Assembly: GCF_030730905.1 (NCBI RefSeq)
Contig: NZ_JAVAMP010000006.1
Location: forward strand, 124,001 to 188,000
Source: Chengkuizengella axinellae
GTDB taxonomy: Bacteria; Bacillota; Bacilli; Paenibacillales; KCTC-33759
Length of the DNA: 64,000 nucleotides
Direction of reading: 5' to 3'
Position 1 is the stretch's first letter. Each line of letters begins with the position of its first letter. The notes under the pieces were generated by a model. The model had not been told where the DNA came from and made no database searches. It saw only the letters and a program-made list of their open reading frames with translations. The position numbers and the translations under genes were made by a program. Of this stretch, positions 17,216 through 26,366 are shown in pieces.

Positions 17216-19009
17216 ATGGTACAAGAAAAACAAATTAATACAAAAATTGTTCTTTTAGGCCTTATGATTGGTATGTTTTTTAGCGCTCTTGAACAAACAG
17301 TAGTTGGAACAGCCATGCCAACCATTATTGGAGAGTTAAATGGCTTTGAGATTTTTGCATGGGTAACCACGGCTTATTTAATTACATCTACAGCCGTTAT
17401 ACCAATCGTTGGAAAAATATCTGATTTATTTGGCAGACGTTATTTATACTTAACTGGAATGTTTATTTTCATCTTAGGTTCTGCATTATGTGCAACCGCA
17501 ACTACGATGGAGCAGCTAATCATTTTTCGGGGTATACAAGGAATAGGTGGGGGAATGATTATGCCATTATCTCAAACCATTGTTGGAGATATATTTACGG
17601 CTGAACAACGTGCGAAGTGGCAAGGTGTTTTTGGGGCCATTTTTGGTTTAAGTTCGGTCATAGGTCCTTTGGTTGGTGGTTTTTTTGTTGATACAATCAG
17701 CTGGCATTGGATCTTTTTAATTAATGTTCCTTTTGGTATATTATCTGCTGCATTAATTTTTATAGGTATGAAAAATGAAATGATAAAACAATCAAAAAAA
17801 TTATCTATAGGACGATTAAGCAAAATCTCTTTAGTTACTGCTGGTATCATGTTTATAATCGGATTAATTCTTGGCGGTGACACTTTTAAATGGATTTCAA
17901 TAGAAAGTTATTTGTTATTTGGGATCCCACTCATCATATTTATTTTATTTGGTTTTATAAAACGTAAAGAATTAAATATTGATTTCTTTGGCATTATGAC
18001 ATTAATCCCGGCACTTACTTTATTATTACTTGGATTAACATTTGGAGGAGATAAATTTGCTTGGCAGTCCCTCTTTAGTTATCTTATCTTTGGAATTTCT
18101 TTATTATTATTAACTTTTTTCATTTTCATTGAGCGAAAAACAGATGAGCCGATTCTGGACCTTAGTCTGTTTAAAAATAGAGTTTTTGCAGCAACGAACG
18201 GACTAGGATTCCTATTAGGTTTAGGTATGTTTGGCGCAATTATGTTTGTTCCGATGTTTATGCAAGCCATCTTAGGCGTATCACCAACACAGGCTGGGTC
18301 TACAATGACACCGATGATGATTTCATTAATTGTGGCCAGTGTCATAGGTGGAAGATTGTTGTTACGAATACAATATAGAACAAACCTTACTATAGGAATG
18401 ATTATCACAAGTATTGGTTTTTTCCTAATGAGCACGATGGGATTGGAATCAACTATGCAGACAGCATATGGTTTTATGATGATTATGGGATTTGGAATGG
18501 GGCTAGTTATGCCAACATTGATGATTGCTGTTCAAAATGCTTTTCCAAGGGATAAACTTGGTGCTGTAACATCTGCCTCTACATTTTTCAGATCTATTGG
18601 AGGTACCATTGGAGTCACAATATTTAATGTTGTGATGAATAACACGTTGAGGGACAGAATGACGGAAGTTACGAGCCAGCAAACAGACTCCAACGTCACT
18701 TCCACTTTAACTGCTATAGGTGATGAACCTAATCAATTGTTCGGAATATTAATTGCAACTCCTGATGAACTTAAAGAATTATTTCCAATTCCAGAAGAAA
18801 CATTAAATGGGGTCATACTTGCGATTAAAACGGCATGGTCACAATCATTTTCTTTTGTATTTCTTACAGGCTTGAGTATTATTGCTCTAGGTATATTTGT
18901 GGCTCTTAGCGTAGGAAATGGACGTATTAAACGAGATAAAAAGAAATCCATTACAATTTGGAAAAGAGGAAAAGATAACAAAATGAAGAAAGAATTTGTT
19001 ACGGAGTAA
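17216..19009 (+). CDS. DHA2-type (EmrB/QacA-like) MFS drug exporter
   Basis: 597 residues with about 14 predicted TM helices. Family motifs include motif C-like GPLVGGFF, motif A GKISDLFGRR, and the EmrB signature around LNVPFGI. It is expected to export lipophilic or cationic drugs by proton antiport. ATG 17216 is chosen because GAAGGAG lies 10 bases upstream; the in-frame ATG at 17189 would begin inside the ribosome-site region. Regulated by the divergent TetR protein. Confidence 0.92.
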   Translation: MVQEKQINTKIVLLGLMIGMFFSALEQTVVGTAMPTIIGELNGFEIFAWVTTAYLITSTAVIPIVGKISDLFGRRYLYLTGMFIFILGSALCATATTMEQLIIFRGIQGIGGGMIMPLSQTIVGDIFTAEQRAKWQGVFGAIFGLSSVIGPLVGGFFVDTISWHWIFLINVPFGILSAALIFIGMKNEMIKQSKKLSIGRLSKISLVTAGIMFIIGLILGGDTFKWISIESYLLFGIPLIIFILFGFIKRKELNIDFFGIMTLIPALTLLLLGLTFGGDKFAWQSLFSYLIFGISLLLLTFFIFIERKTDEPILDLSLFKNRVFAATNGLGFLLGLGMFGAIMFVPMFMQAILGVSPTQAGSTMTPMMISLIVASVIGGRLLLRIQYRTNLTIGMIITSIGFFLMSTMGLESTMQTAYGFMMIMGFGMGLVMPTLMIAVQNAFPRDKLGAVTSASTFFRSIGGTIGVTIFNVVMNNTLRDRMTEVTSQQTDSNVTSTLTAIGDEPNQLFGILIATPDELKELFPIPEETLNGVILAIKTAWSQSFSFVFLTGLSIIALGIFVALSVGNGRIKRDKKKSITIWKRGKDNKMKKEFVTE

Positions 19010-19067
19010 TAGTAATCGCTCAGTATCTAAAGTTAATAATATATTTCAAACAAGGAAAATTGATTAG

Positions 19068-19107
19068 CTAGTTTGCAGTCTTGTGAATGACTGTATGCTA
19101 GTTTTTT
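19068..19107 (+). terminator. Terminator of the MFS exporter gene
   Basis: Imperfect stem CTAGTTTGCAGTC/GACTGTATGCTAG with an 8-nt loop followed by six T, 60 bases after the stop. Confidence 0.7.
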
Positions 19108-19168
19108 GTTTTCATTTTTAGTATAATTCTCCTTATTATTTAAATAATGGAGTAGGAGCGTTTTTAAT

Positions 19169-19336
19169 ATGGACATTTTTTTCCTCATCTTTGTTTATCC
19201 ACTACTTGTTTTTTATCTGATTGGACAGCTTAAATTAATGAATCAAAAAAGACATTTTTTTCACCATATGGAACAGTCAAATAATGAAATTGTTAAGAAA
19301 TTAGATGAATTATTGAAATTACAAAAAGAAAAATAA
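19169..19336 (+). CDS. 55-residue single-TM membrane protein
   Basis: ATG 19169 has GGAG about 10 bases upstream. The peptide has one hydrophobic segment (residues 3-19, IFFLIFVYPLLVFYLIG), then a basic stretch and a short heptad-like C-terminus (NNEIVKKLDELLKLQKEK) that could form a coiled coil. No family recognised. It lies after the exporter terminator and before repeat element B, so it probably has its own promoter. Confidence 0.6.
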   Translation: MDIFFLIFVYPLLVFYLIGQLKLMNQKRHFFHHMEQSNNEIVKKLDELLKLQKEK

Positions 19337-19429
19337 AAAACATGGATGTACTAGAACAGAAATTACCAGTTCGTGGATGAATTGATTTCAGAATGATCAA
19401 TCGAAGTGATTGCAAATGAGTGAAATTTA

Positions 19430-19480
19430 GGATGTAGCAGTTAATGACAAACAGATTGTGACCTGAACTCAGATGTAAAC
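19430..19480. repeat. Intergenic repeat element, copy B
   Basis: Shares with copy A an AGGATGTA block and, 22-25 bases further, a 23-bp block (19458-19480) that differs from 4619-4641 at one base. As in copy A, it lies just downstream of the stop codon of a minus-strand gene (here metC). Confidence 0.6.
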
Positions 19481-19497
19481 CATATTGTGGATGATTG

Positions 19498-19541
19498 CAT
19501 TCCGCTACTTCCTCTTGTAGAAGAGGAAGTTTTACGGAATG
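19498..19541. terminator. Nested hairpin between the small ORF and metC
   Basis: Outer stem CATTCCG/CGGAATG and inner perfect 10-bp stem ACTTCCTCTT/AAGAGGAAGT with GTAG loop. It lies 20 bases past the metC stop; the T run (TTTT) is on the plus-strand side, so it may serve both directions. Confidence 0.65.
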
Positions 19542-19560
19542 TTCAATCGTGATTAATTTA

Positions 19561-20724
19561 TCAATAAAGTGCTTGTTCTAAATCCTGAATAATATCCTCT
19601 ATGTCTTCCAAACCTACTGAATAACGTAATGTTCCATCTGTTATCCCACGTTCCAGACGCACTTCTCTAGGCATTGCGGCATGTGACATCATAGCTGGGT
19701 AAGACAATATACTTTCCACTGCTCCTAAACTCACCGCAACTAGAGGTATTTTCACTCTAGACAATAATCCTTTTGCTTCAGTACCAGACTCAACATCAAA
19801 GGATACGACTGCACCGTAACCACGTGATTGCTTTTCATGTATTTCTTTACCCGGATGATTCTCTAACCCCGGATAATACACTTTCTTTATTTTTGGATGG
19901 TTTGACAACCACTCTGCTAATCGGATAGCTCCCTTTTCAGAATGCTCCATTCTTGCCTGTAATGTTTTCATTCCTCTCATTAACAGCCAAGAATCATGAA
20001 CACCTAGAATATTACCCAAACCGTTTTGAATTTGTTTCATCTTTGTTCCTAACTCATCAGTCGCAACCACCGCTAAACCTGCAACTACATCACTGTGTCC
20101 ACCTAAAAATTTAGTTGCACTATGTAATACAATATCCACCCCTAATTCAATTGGACGTTGGTGATATGGGGTCATAAACGTATTGTCTACCATCGTAAGC
20201 AAATTATGGTCTTTAGCCCAATCCGTAATTTGCCCAATGTCTGTAATCTTTAAAGTAGGATTCGATGGTGTTTCCATAAAGACAGCTTTTGTGTTGGCTT
20301 TTAAAGCGCCTTTTACTTGCTCAAATTGAGTCATATCTACAAATGTAGTTTCAATATTCATTCGGTTTAATATGCTTGTTAGCAAACGATAAGTTCCACC
20401 ATAAACATCCTCTGTAACAATGACGTGATCCCCACTGGATAAAAGCATGAATGCAGATGAGATTGCTGCCATTCCTGATGCAAAAGCAAATCCTCTAATT
20501 CCATCTTCTAAAGTAGCGATATAATCCTCTAACATTTGACGAGTCGGATTTCCAGATCTCGTATAATCATAATCAGGAAGATCCTCTAGAGAAAAATGAT
20601 GAAAGGTAGAGGCCTGATATAGAGGTACACTAGATGCACCTGTTTGTTTGTCAATTTCTCCGCCAAAATGAATAACCTTAGTGGCAAACTTTTTACTTTG
20701 ATTATTGTGGTTATTATCAGACAT
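19561..20724 (-). CDS. metC: Cystathionine beta-lyase MetC-type
   Basis: PLP-dependent Cys/Met metabolism enzyme, 387 residues, cleaving cystathionine to homocysteine. The Schiff-base lysine is in LHSATKFLGGHSD. It matches B. subtilis MetC through YDYSRSGNPTR-like and SHAAMPREVR motifs and follows the MetI-type gene as in the metIC operon, with only five bases between them. GGGAGATAA precedes the start. Substrate assignment relative to MetI rests on similarity and order; related enzymes also act as gamma-lyases. Confidence 0.85.
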   Translation of the reverse strand: MSDNNHNNQSKKFATKVIHFGGEIDKQTGASSVPLYQASTFHHFSLEDLPDYDYTRSGNPTRQMLEDYIATLEDGIRGFAFASGMAAISSAFMLLSSGDHVIVTEDVYGGTYRLLTSILNRMNIETTFVDMTQFEQVKGALKANTKAVFMETPSNPTLKITDIGQITDWAKDHNLLTMVDNTFMTPYHQRPIELGVDIVLHSATKFLGGHSDVVAGLAVVATDELGTKMKQIQNGLGNILGVHDSWLLMRGMKTLQARMEHSEKGAIRLAEWLSNHPKIKKVYYPGLENHPGKEIHEKQSRGYGAVVSFDVESGTEAKGLLSRVKIPLVAVSLGAVESILSYPAMMSHAAMPREVRLERGITDGTLRYSVGLEDIEDIIQDLEQALY

Positions 20725-20729
20725 CTAAA

Positions 20730-21890
20730 TTATCTCCCTTCAAGCTCTATACGTGCTTTTTCAAAAGCTTGAGATAGATCCGTTATTAAATCTTCAACAT
20801 GTTCTATCCCAACAGAATAACGCAGCAAACGATCATCTACACCGACTTTTTCTCGTATTTCCTTCGGAATATCTGCATGCGTCTGAACAGAAGGATATGT
20901 CATTAATGATTCAACTCCTCCTAAGCTTTCAGCAAAAGCAATAATTTTAATATGGCGTAAAATAGGTTCTATAGTTCGAGCGTCCTTCATTTTAAATGAA
21001 AAAATACCGGTGTTGCCTGAGGATTGTTTGTTTTGTACTTCATGACCAGGGTGTGAAGGTAATGCTGGATAAAATACCTCGTCAACCATTGGATGCTCAA
21101 GCAAATACTCCGCTATTTTCGTTGCATTTTCTTGATGTCTTTCCATACGTAAAGCAAGTGTTTTCATCCCTCTCATCAACAACCAACAATCCTGAGGACC
21201 TAGAATAGCCCCGATGGAGTTGTGTAATTCAAACATCTTCTCCGACAATTCTTCACCTTTAGTAACAATTAATCCCGCTATTACATCATTGTGACCACCT
21301 AGATATTTAGAGGCACTATGTATAATAATGTCTGCACCTAATTCAATTGGCCGTTGAAAATAAGGTGAAAGCAAAGTGTTATCTACGATCGTTAGCAAGT
21401 TTTTAGTTTTAGCCCATCTGCTTACTTTTTCAAGATCTGTCACCATCATTAATGGATTGGTTGGCGTTTCAATTAAAATCGCTTTTGTATTTGGAGTGAT
21501 TAACTTCTCCATCTCTTCGATATCATTTGTGTCAACATAACTTGAGATAACTCCGAATCGTGACATGGTTTGCTCTAATAATCTATAAGTTCCACCATAA
21601 AGATCTAATGAAACAATCAAGTGATCTCCTTGTGAAAACAAAGCAAATATTGTCTGAAGTGCAGCCATACCTGAACTGCAAGCAAACCCTGCATCTCCGC
21701 TTTCTAATTCAGCAATTGCATCTTCTAAGATGGTACGGGTAGGACTTTTGGTTCTTGCATAGTCAAAACCAGTGCTTTCACCTAATTTAGGATGCCTAAA
21801 AGCCGTTGCATGATATATTGGATAATTGACAGCTCCTGTTTTAGGGTCAGCTTGCGACCCTATTTGAGCTAATCGACTTTCTATTCTCAT
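20730..21890 (-). CDS. metI: Cystathionine gamma-synthase / O-acyl-homoserine sulfhydrylase MetI-type
   Basis: 386 residues, PLP enzyme with lysine in IHSASKYLGGHND. It joins acyl-homoserine to cysteine (or sulfide). The N-terminus (ESRLAQIGSQADPKTGAVNYPIY) and GESTGFDYARTKSPTR match MetI. ATG 21890 has AAAGGAGG upstream. It is second in the S-box operon, 17 bp after metA and 5 bp before metC. Confidence 0.87.
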   Translation of the reverse strand: MRIESRLAQIGSQADPKTGAVNYPIYHATAFRHPKLGESTGFDYARTKSPTRTILEDAIAELESGDAGFACSSGMAALQTIFALFSQGDHLIVSLDLYGGTYRLLEQTMSRFGVISSYVDTNDIEEMEKLITPNTKAILIETPTNPLMMVTDLEKVSRWAKTKNLLTIVDNTLLSPYFQRPIELGADIIIHSASKYLGGHNDVIAGLIVTKGEELSEKMFELHNSIGAILGPQDCWLLMRGMKTLALRMERHQENATKIAEYLLEHPMVDEVFYPALPSHPGHEVQNKQSSGNTGIFSFKMKDARTIEPILRHIKIIAFAESLGGVESLMTYPSVQTHADIPKEIREKVGVDDRLLRYSVGIEHVEDLITDLSQAFEKARIELEGR

Positions 21891-21907
21891 AATAAGTTTC
21901 CTCCTTT

Positions 21908-22819
21908 TTAAATAACCCAATCAAAGGTTGTTTCTTGATATACATAATAATTCAACCAATTTGAGAAGAGCAAGCTTCCATGTGCTCTCCATGTATTATA
22001 AGGTTTTCGTTCTGGATCATCTTTTGGAAAATAGTTTTTAGGAACGGCACACTGCATCCCTTTATTAATATCTCGATCGTACTCCCATTTTAAAGTTTCT
22101 GAATCATATTCGGCATGGCCAGTCACAAAGATCTGTTTTCCATCTTTAGTAGCAACGATATAAACTCCTGCTTCCTCAGATTCAGATAAGACTTCCAAAT
22201 TTTCATGTTTTTCAATGTCTTCTCTGCGGACCTCTGTATGTCTAGATTGAGGTGCATTAAATATTTCATCAAACCCTCTGAATAATTTTACATTCTGTAC
22301 ATTCGTTTGATGTTGGAATACTCCGAATATTTTATCTTCTAGTAAATACTTAGGAACACCAAAGTGATGGAACAATCCTGCTTGTGAAGCCCAACAAATG
22401 TGTAGCGTTGAAGTAACGTGATCTTTAGACCAATCCATAATGTCCTTTAATTCTTCCCAATAATTCACATCTTCAAATTCCAGCGTTTCAACAGGGGCAC
22501 CTGTTATAATCATACCGTCAAAACGCAAGTGCCTAATCTCTTCAAAAGTTTTATAAAATTGTTTTAAATGTTCTTTTGATGTATTTTTACTTTCATGTGT
22601 TTTTGGATGAATAAGTGCAAATTCGACTTGAAGTGGTGTATTACTTAGCAATCTTAGGATCTGAGTTTCGGTTGTTTCCTTCGTAGGCATTAAATTTAAC
22701 ATGATCACCCTTAATGGACGTATATCTTGATGAAACGCTCTAGATTCATCCATCACAAATATATTCTCTTTATTCAGTACTTCTTTTGCAGGGAGATGAT
22801 CAGGAATCTTAACAGGCAT
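21908..22819 (-). CDS. metA: Homoserine O-acetyltransferase/succinyltransferase MetA
   Basis: Activates homoserine for methionine synthesis. 303 residues with catalytic Cys142 (HICWASQAG), His235 and Glu237 (GHAEYD). In Bacillaceae MetA enzymes are acetyltransferases; the acyl donor is decided by residue 111 or so, and here ITGAPVE (Val-Glu) is the usual Gram-positive form, so acetyl-CoA is inferred. AAAGGAG upstream. First gene after the SAM riboswitch. Confidence 0.93.
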   Translation of the reverse strand: MPVKIPDHLPAKEVLNKENIFVMDESRAFHQDIRPLRVIMLNLMPTKETTETQILRLLSNTPLQVEFALIHPKTHESKNTSKEHLKQFYKTFEEIRHLRFDGMIITGAPVETLEFEDVNYWEELKDIMDWSKDHVTSTLHICWASQAGLFHHFGVPKYLLEDKIFGVFQHQTNVQNVKLFRGFDEIFNAPQSRHTEVRREDIEKHENLEVLSESEEAGVYIVATKDGKQIFVTGHAEYDSETLKWEYDRDINKGMQCAVPKNYFPKDDPERKPYNTWRAHGSLLFSNWLNYYVYQETTFDWVI

Positions 22820-22882
22820 CTCAACTTCACTCCTTTAAATGAAAGTATTTAACCATAAAACTTCATCAGAGTCAGATTATCG

Positions 22883-23053
22883 AAAAAAACCTTTCTCACT
22901 GAGAAAGGTTTTATAATCATTCATAAAATGATATCCTCTCTCATCTCTCAGAAGCACATAATTGCTTCTGCAAGATTTAGCACCGTGCAATAATTAATTG
23001 CCGGTTGCCGGGTTTCATTGGGCCAGTCCCTCCACCTGCTCTTGATAAGAGTT
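22883..23053 (-). ncRNA. SAM-I riboswitch (S-box) of the metA operon
   Basis: On the minus strand the aptamer starts at about 23053 (ACTCTTATCAAGAG), has GTGGAGGGACTGGCCC, AAACCCGGCAACC and GGTGCTAAATC, and closes with GATGAGAG near 22935. It is followed by a strong terminator (CCTTTCTC-AGT-GAGAAAGG, U run, 22883-22913). High SAM is expected to stop transcription before metA. Confidence 0.95.
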
Positions 23054-23075
23054 TCACGATTATTTAATTATTATT

Positions 23076-23104
23076 ACTTTAATTGAAAAAAGAATTAGAG
23101 TCAA
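23076..23104 (-). promoter_or_regulatory. Promoter of the SAM riboswitch-metA operon
   Basis: Minus strand: TTGACT, 17-bp spacer, TAAAGT, about 23 bp upstream of the aptamer. The -10 box is weak but placement is right. Confidence 0.55.
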
Positions 23105-23229
23105 GAAGAAAAAAAATAAATATAATGTATTAAATTGAGTTAAATTTCATTTCTTTAAATTTTTGTTTATGCTATTGTTCATAATGGGGCAATTTACAAT
23201 ATATATTAATGAATTTAGGTGATTTACAT

Positions 23230-24582
23230 ATGAACCATTCACAAATGGAAAATGTGCTTTTAACAGTAATTAAATATATAAAAGACTATAAAAAAGAAGA
23301 AGTTCAACATTTATTTGATGAGCTTCAACCTTATGATATTGCTGAATTGTATAAAGCTTTACCAGATAAACACAGAATAAAATTTATACTGTGTTTATCT
23401 CCAAAACATCTAGCCGTCCTTATACAAGAATTGGAAAGCGAACTACAATTAGAAATATTACAAGCACTAGGCATAGAAAAATCATCAAAAGTGATGGATT
23501 TAATGGAAAATGACGATCTTGCCGATTTGTTAAATGAGCTGTCGGAAGAGAAAATGGCTGAATTTTTGTCTTCTATGCAAAAAGAAGAATCCAAAACAGT
23601 GCAAGATTTAATGCAATACCCGCCTGAAACTGCAGGGGGAATCATGACAAATAGATTCGTGTGGATTCGCAGTTATTATTCTGTTCGTGAAGCCATAGAT
23701 AAAATAAAAGCATTTGCTCAGATTGCTGAAAATATTTATTACCTATATGTGTTGGATGAACAGAAAAAATTAGTTGGAGTAGTTTCTTATAGAGATTTAC
23801 TTCTGGCTGATATTCAAGACACAGTGCAAGATATCATGTATAACAGAGTCATTTCTGTACCGATTACAATGGACCAAGAGCATGTGGCTACCATTATTGA
23901 AAGATACGACTTTATTGCCGTCCCGGTTGTAGACGAAGAACACAGACTAGCTGGTATCATTACAGTAGATGATGTTATTGATGTCATGATCACCGAGGCG
24001 AATGAGGACATTCAAAAACTATCTGCAAGCAGTAAATCTATAGATTTCAACACTGGAGTGTTTTCTGCTTCACTTCGTCGACTTCCATGGTTGGTTCTTT
24101 TATTATTTGTTGGATTAATATCGGGTACCGTCATTTATAGCTTTCAATCCACGTTGGAAACTGTAGTTGCACTAGCTTTTTTTATGCCTATGATTGCTGG
24201 AATGACAGGAAATACAGGGACTCAATCATTAGCTATTGCAGTTCGAGGTTTAGTAACCCAGCATATGGATAAAACATCCTTTTTCAAATTGTTAATTCGA
24301 GAAATCGGTGTTGGTCTTATCATTGGTACTGTATGTGGCATATTAATTTTTGCAATCTCTTTTATTTGGCAAGGAAGTCTAATACTTAGTTTTGTTATAA
24401 GCTCATCCCTATTTCTAACACTAATTATTGGTACATTGGCTGGTACAATCATTCCTTTAATTTTATATCAGTTTAAGGTCGATCCTGCTATTGCTTCTGG
24501 ACCACTGATTACAACATTGAATGATATTTTTTCATTGGTTGTATATTTTGGTCTTGCTACCCTATTTATTTCAAATTTTTAA
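23230..24582 (+). CDS. mgtE: Magnesium transporter MgtE
   Basis: 450 residues: N-terminal MgtE_N helical domain (about 20-125), two CBS domains (about 130-255; MTNRFVWI, VPVVDEEHRLAGIITVDDVIDVM), and a C-terminal membrane domain of five helices with the signature PMIAGMTGNTGTQSLAIAVRG. A Mg2+ channel gated by cytosolic Mg2+ through the CBS domains. AGGTGA supports ATG 23230. No M-box is visible upstream; the region from 23105 to 23229 holds nothing else I can identify. Confidence 0.95.
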   Translation: MNHSQMENVLLTVIKYIKDYKKEEVQHLFDELQPYDIAELYKALPDKHRIKFILCLSPKHLAVLIQELESELQLEILQALGIEKSSKVMDLMENDDLADLLNELSEEKMAEFLSSMQKEESKTVQDLMQYPPETAGGIMTNRFVWIRSYYSVREAIDKIKAFAQIAENIYYLYVLDEQKKLVGVVSYRDLLLADIQDTVQDIMYNRVISVPITMDQEHVATIIERYDFIAVPVVDEEHRLAGIITVDDVIDVMITEANEDIQKLSASSKSIDFNTGVFSASLRRLPWLVLLLFVGLISGTVIYSFQSTLETVVALAFFMPMIAGMTGNTGTQSLAIAVRGLVTQHMDKTSFFKLLIREIGVGLIIGTVCGILIFAISFIWQGSLILSFVISSSLFLTLIIGTLAGTIIPLILYQFKVDPAIASGPLITTLNDIFSLVVYFGLATLFISNF

Positions 24583-24587
24583 TTCAG

Positions 24588-25235
24588 CTAAATTTGTTTT
24601 TTCATCATTTGATTTTTATACAACCAATCATCAAATTGCTCCATATTTATATGATTTTCAACCCAAGTAAGAGGGAAGGAAGTTGAACGTTCAAATTGTT
24701 TTGTAATATTTAAAATGGGATCGCCATATTGTTCGGTTTTAGCTGACGCAAATCCAGGTATCTGCATCAGCTCTTCCTTTGTTTTTGGTACAAAGGAACT
24801 TAACATTTTTAATACTCGATTAGAAGCAATAATAAAGGGAGGTTTGTCTAATTTATCTGACTCCTCTCTCCTCCATCCACGCAGCTGCTCAAACAATTCA
24901 TCATTCGTCATTTGCTCGCTGTAAAAATATAATAGTTGAGTTTTTTTATTTTTTGGAGAAAGTGAATCTGAATGATGATAATAATCAGAAAATAAAGGAA
25001 GGTAACCTGATTCAATATGCTGTTGTAGCTCTGATCTTAATGTTTTTGCGATATCAACTAAACGTTTTTTTTCAAGCGTTAAATCTTTGATCATCTCCCC
25101 ATCACCACTTATCATCTTCCAATTCATTTGCCAAGAAGATTTAAGTTTAAATACATATACTTGAGCTATCACAACCGCATTAATTTCTTCGTTCTCCTTT
25201 TTCAAAGTATTCATGTAGACTAATTTTTCATACAT
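24588..25235 (-). CDS. HRDC-domain protein
   Basis: 215 residues ending with an HRDC domain (about 125-190: LRGWRREESDKLDKPPFIIA, MLSSFVPKTKEELMQIPGFA), a helical nucleic-acid-binding module known from RecQ and RNase D. The N-terminal 110 residues show no nuclease or helicase motif, so this is a stand-alone HRDC protein of unknown role. The start is placed at 25235 since AAGGAAG is 9 bases away. It converges with mgtE with only five bases between stop codons and no terminator, so the transcripts overlap. Confidence 0.75.
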   Translation of the reverse strand: MYEKLVYMNTLKKENEEINAVVIAQVYVFKLKSSWQMNWKMISGDGEMIKDLTLEKKRLVDIAKTLRSELQQHIESGYLPLFSDYYHHSDSLSPKNKKTQLLYFYSEQMTNDELFEQLRGWRREESDKLDKPPFIIASNRVLKMLSSFVPKTKEELMQIPGFASAKTEQYGDPILNITKQFERSTSFPLTWVENHINMEQFDDWLYKNQMMKKQI

Positions 25236-25271
25236 ATACATACTTCCTTTCCAACCTATTTAGTAATGAAA

Positions 25272-25316
25272 TAAAAAAAAAGCACCTCTTCTACAAAATT
25301 TGTAAAAGAGGTGCTT
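25272..25316 (-). terminator. Orphan terminator upstream of the HRDC gene
   Basis: Perfect stem AAGCACCTCTT.../...AAGAGGTGCTT with U run (eight) only on the minus strand. The next minus-strand gene begins after it, and no minus-strand gene ends before it; the 170 bases from 25317 to 25485 hold no protein gene. Confidence 0.8.
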
Positions 25317-25485
25317 CCTCATGTTTTATCATTGATAATTCATATCATACATGAGTTTCATATTGCATTCAATAGGACTTAAATATGATTTTTATTGAAA
25401 AACATTCTGTTTTTCATTAGGATTTAGTTAATTAGAAATATTCAGCGAGTTAAGACATATAAAATACACTACGGAGGAAATAAAA

Positions 25486-25950
25486 ATGGAATTATTAATA
25501 TTAGTACATGTATTATCGGCTGTTATAGGTGTAGGACCCATCTTTTTCATCCCCATTTTGTTAAGGAAAAATCAAGGAATAGAGAATCTACGTTTTTCTA
25601 TGAAAACAGCAAAAAAACTGCTTTTGTTCCCTAAAACAGGAGGATTAACTGCAGTATTAACTGGGATTTTACTGATACTTTTAAGTGATTACGGTTCATT
25701 TTATCAATTATGGTTGTTTGGTTCATTGATTTTGTACGTTGCTGCTCAAGTGATTCTACTTGGTTTTATTGCACCGAAACAGAAAAAAATAGCATTATGG
25801 TTATTTGATCCAAAGCATAAAAATGAAACTACAATCCCTCAGGATATCATTCAAATAAGAAGTAAGGTCAACTTCTTGTTTTATTTTGCAATAGCACTTA
25901 TATTAATCATCTTTATATTCATGATTCTTAAACCGTTAGCATTCGTATAA
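25486..25950 (+). CDS. Four-TM membrane protein, DUF2269-like
   Basis: 154 residues with hydrophobic segments at about 3-24, 42-65, 72-93 and 128-150. The N-terminal LVHVLSAVIGVGPIFFIPIL resembles DUF2269-type integral membrane proteins; function unknown. CGGAGG precedes the ATG. It is followed by the DUF3055-like gene 45 bp later, and the two could be cotranscribed. Confidence 0.65.
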   Translation: MELLILVHVLSAVIGVGPIFFIPILLRKNQGIENLRFSMKTAKKLLLFPKTGGLTAVLTGILLILLSDYGSFYQLWLFGSLILYVAAQVILLGFIAPKQKKIALWLFDPKHKNETTIPQDIIQIRSKVNFLFYFAIALILIIFIFMILKPLAFV

Positions 25951-25994
25951 TATGTTATAATGTAAAGAGATATACACAAAAAAGAGGTGATTTC

Positions 25995-26297
25995 ATGTCT
26001 GATATCACATTTGACTTTTTATCAGATAGTACAGAAGAAACAACAACACGTTTTGTTACATTTGTTGGAGAGGAAAGCTTGCGACGCTTTGATTTAGCAA
26101 TTACAACCACTGGACGTTTTTATGGAAAGAAATTAGTTACAGATTTACAATCAGGTAAAACTGCTATTCTAGGACCTGACGATTTAGAAGAAGAAGGTTA
26201 CTTAGAATATGTATATAAATTAAGTGAAGATGAGGCGAAGGCACTCTATGCCTTTCTAGATCAAATATTAGGTGTCGTGCATTTTTCCGATATTTAA
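25995..26297 (+). CDS. DUF3055-like small protein
   Basis: 100 residues, acidic and cytosolic. TTRFVTFVGE, LAITTTGRFYGKKLV, LQSGKTAILGPDDLEEEGYL resemble the DUF3055 family of Bacillales. No biochemical function is known. AAGAGGTG precedes the start. A two-tier hairpin follows 10 bases after the stop. Confidence 0.75.
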   Translation: MSDITFDFLSDSTEETTTRFVTFVGEESLRRFDLAITTTGRFYGKKLVTDLQSGKTAILGPDDLEEEGYLEYVYKLSEDEAKALYAFLDQILGVVHFSDI

Positions 26298-26307
26298 GAC
26301 TAATAAC

Positions 26308-26360
26308 AAACCTCCTAGGGAAATATAAGTGTGTCATTCACACCCTTCCTTAGGAGGTTT
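26308..26360 (+). terminator. Two-tier hairpin after the DUF3055-like gene that contains the next ribosome site
   Basis: Perfect 10-bp outer stem AAACCTCCTA (26308-26317) / TAGGAGGTTT (26351-26360) and inner GTGTG/CACAC. The 3' arm contains AGGAGG, the only ribosome site for the gene starting at 26367. It can act as a terminator, an RBS-sequestering hairpin, or both. Confidence 0.7.
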
Positions 26361-26366
26361 TATATT

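Noticed and set aside
17572-17883. An antisense open frame of about 100 codons in the drug-exporter gene
   Set aside because: It comes from codon structure of the sense gene, has no ribosome site and no family.
23105-23229. M-box (magnesium riboswitch) for mgtE
   Set aside because: The available leader is about 120 bases with no conserved M-box sequence or terminator.
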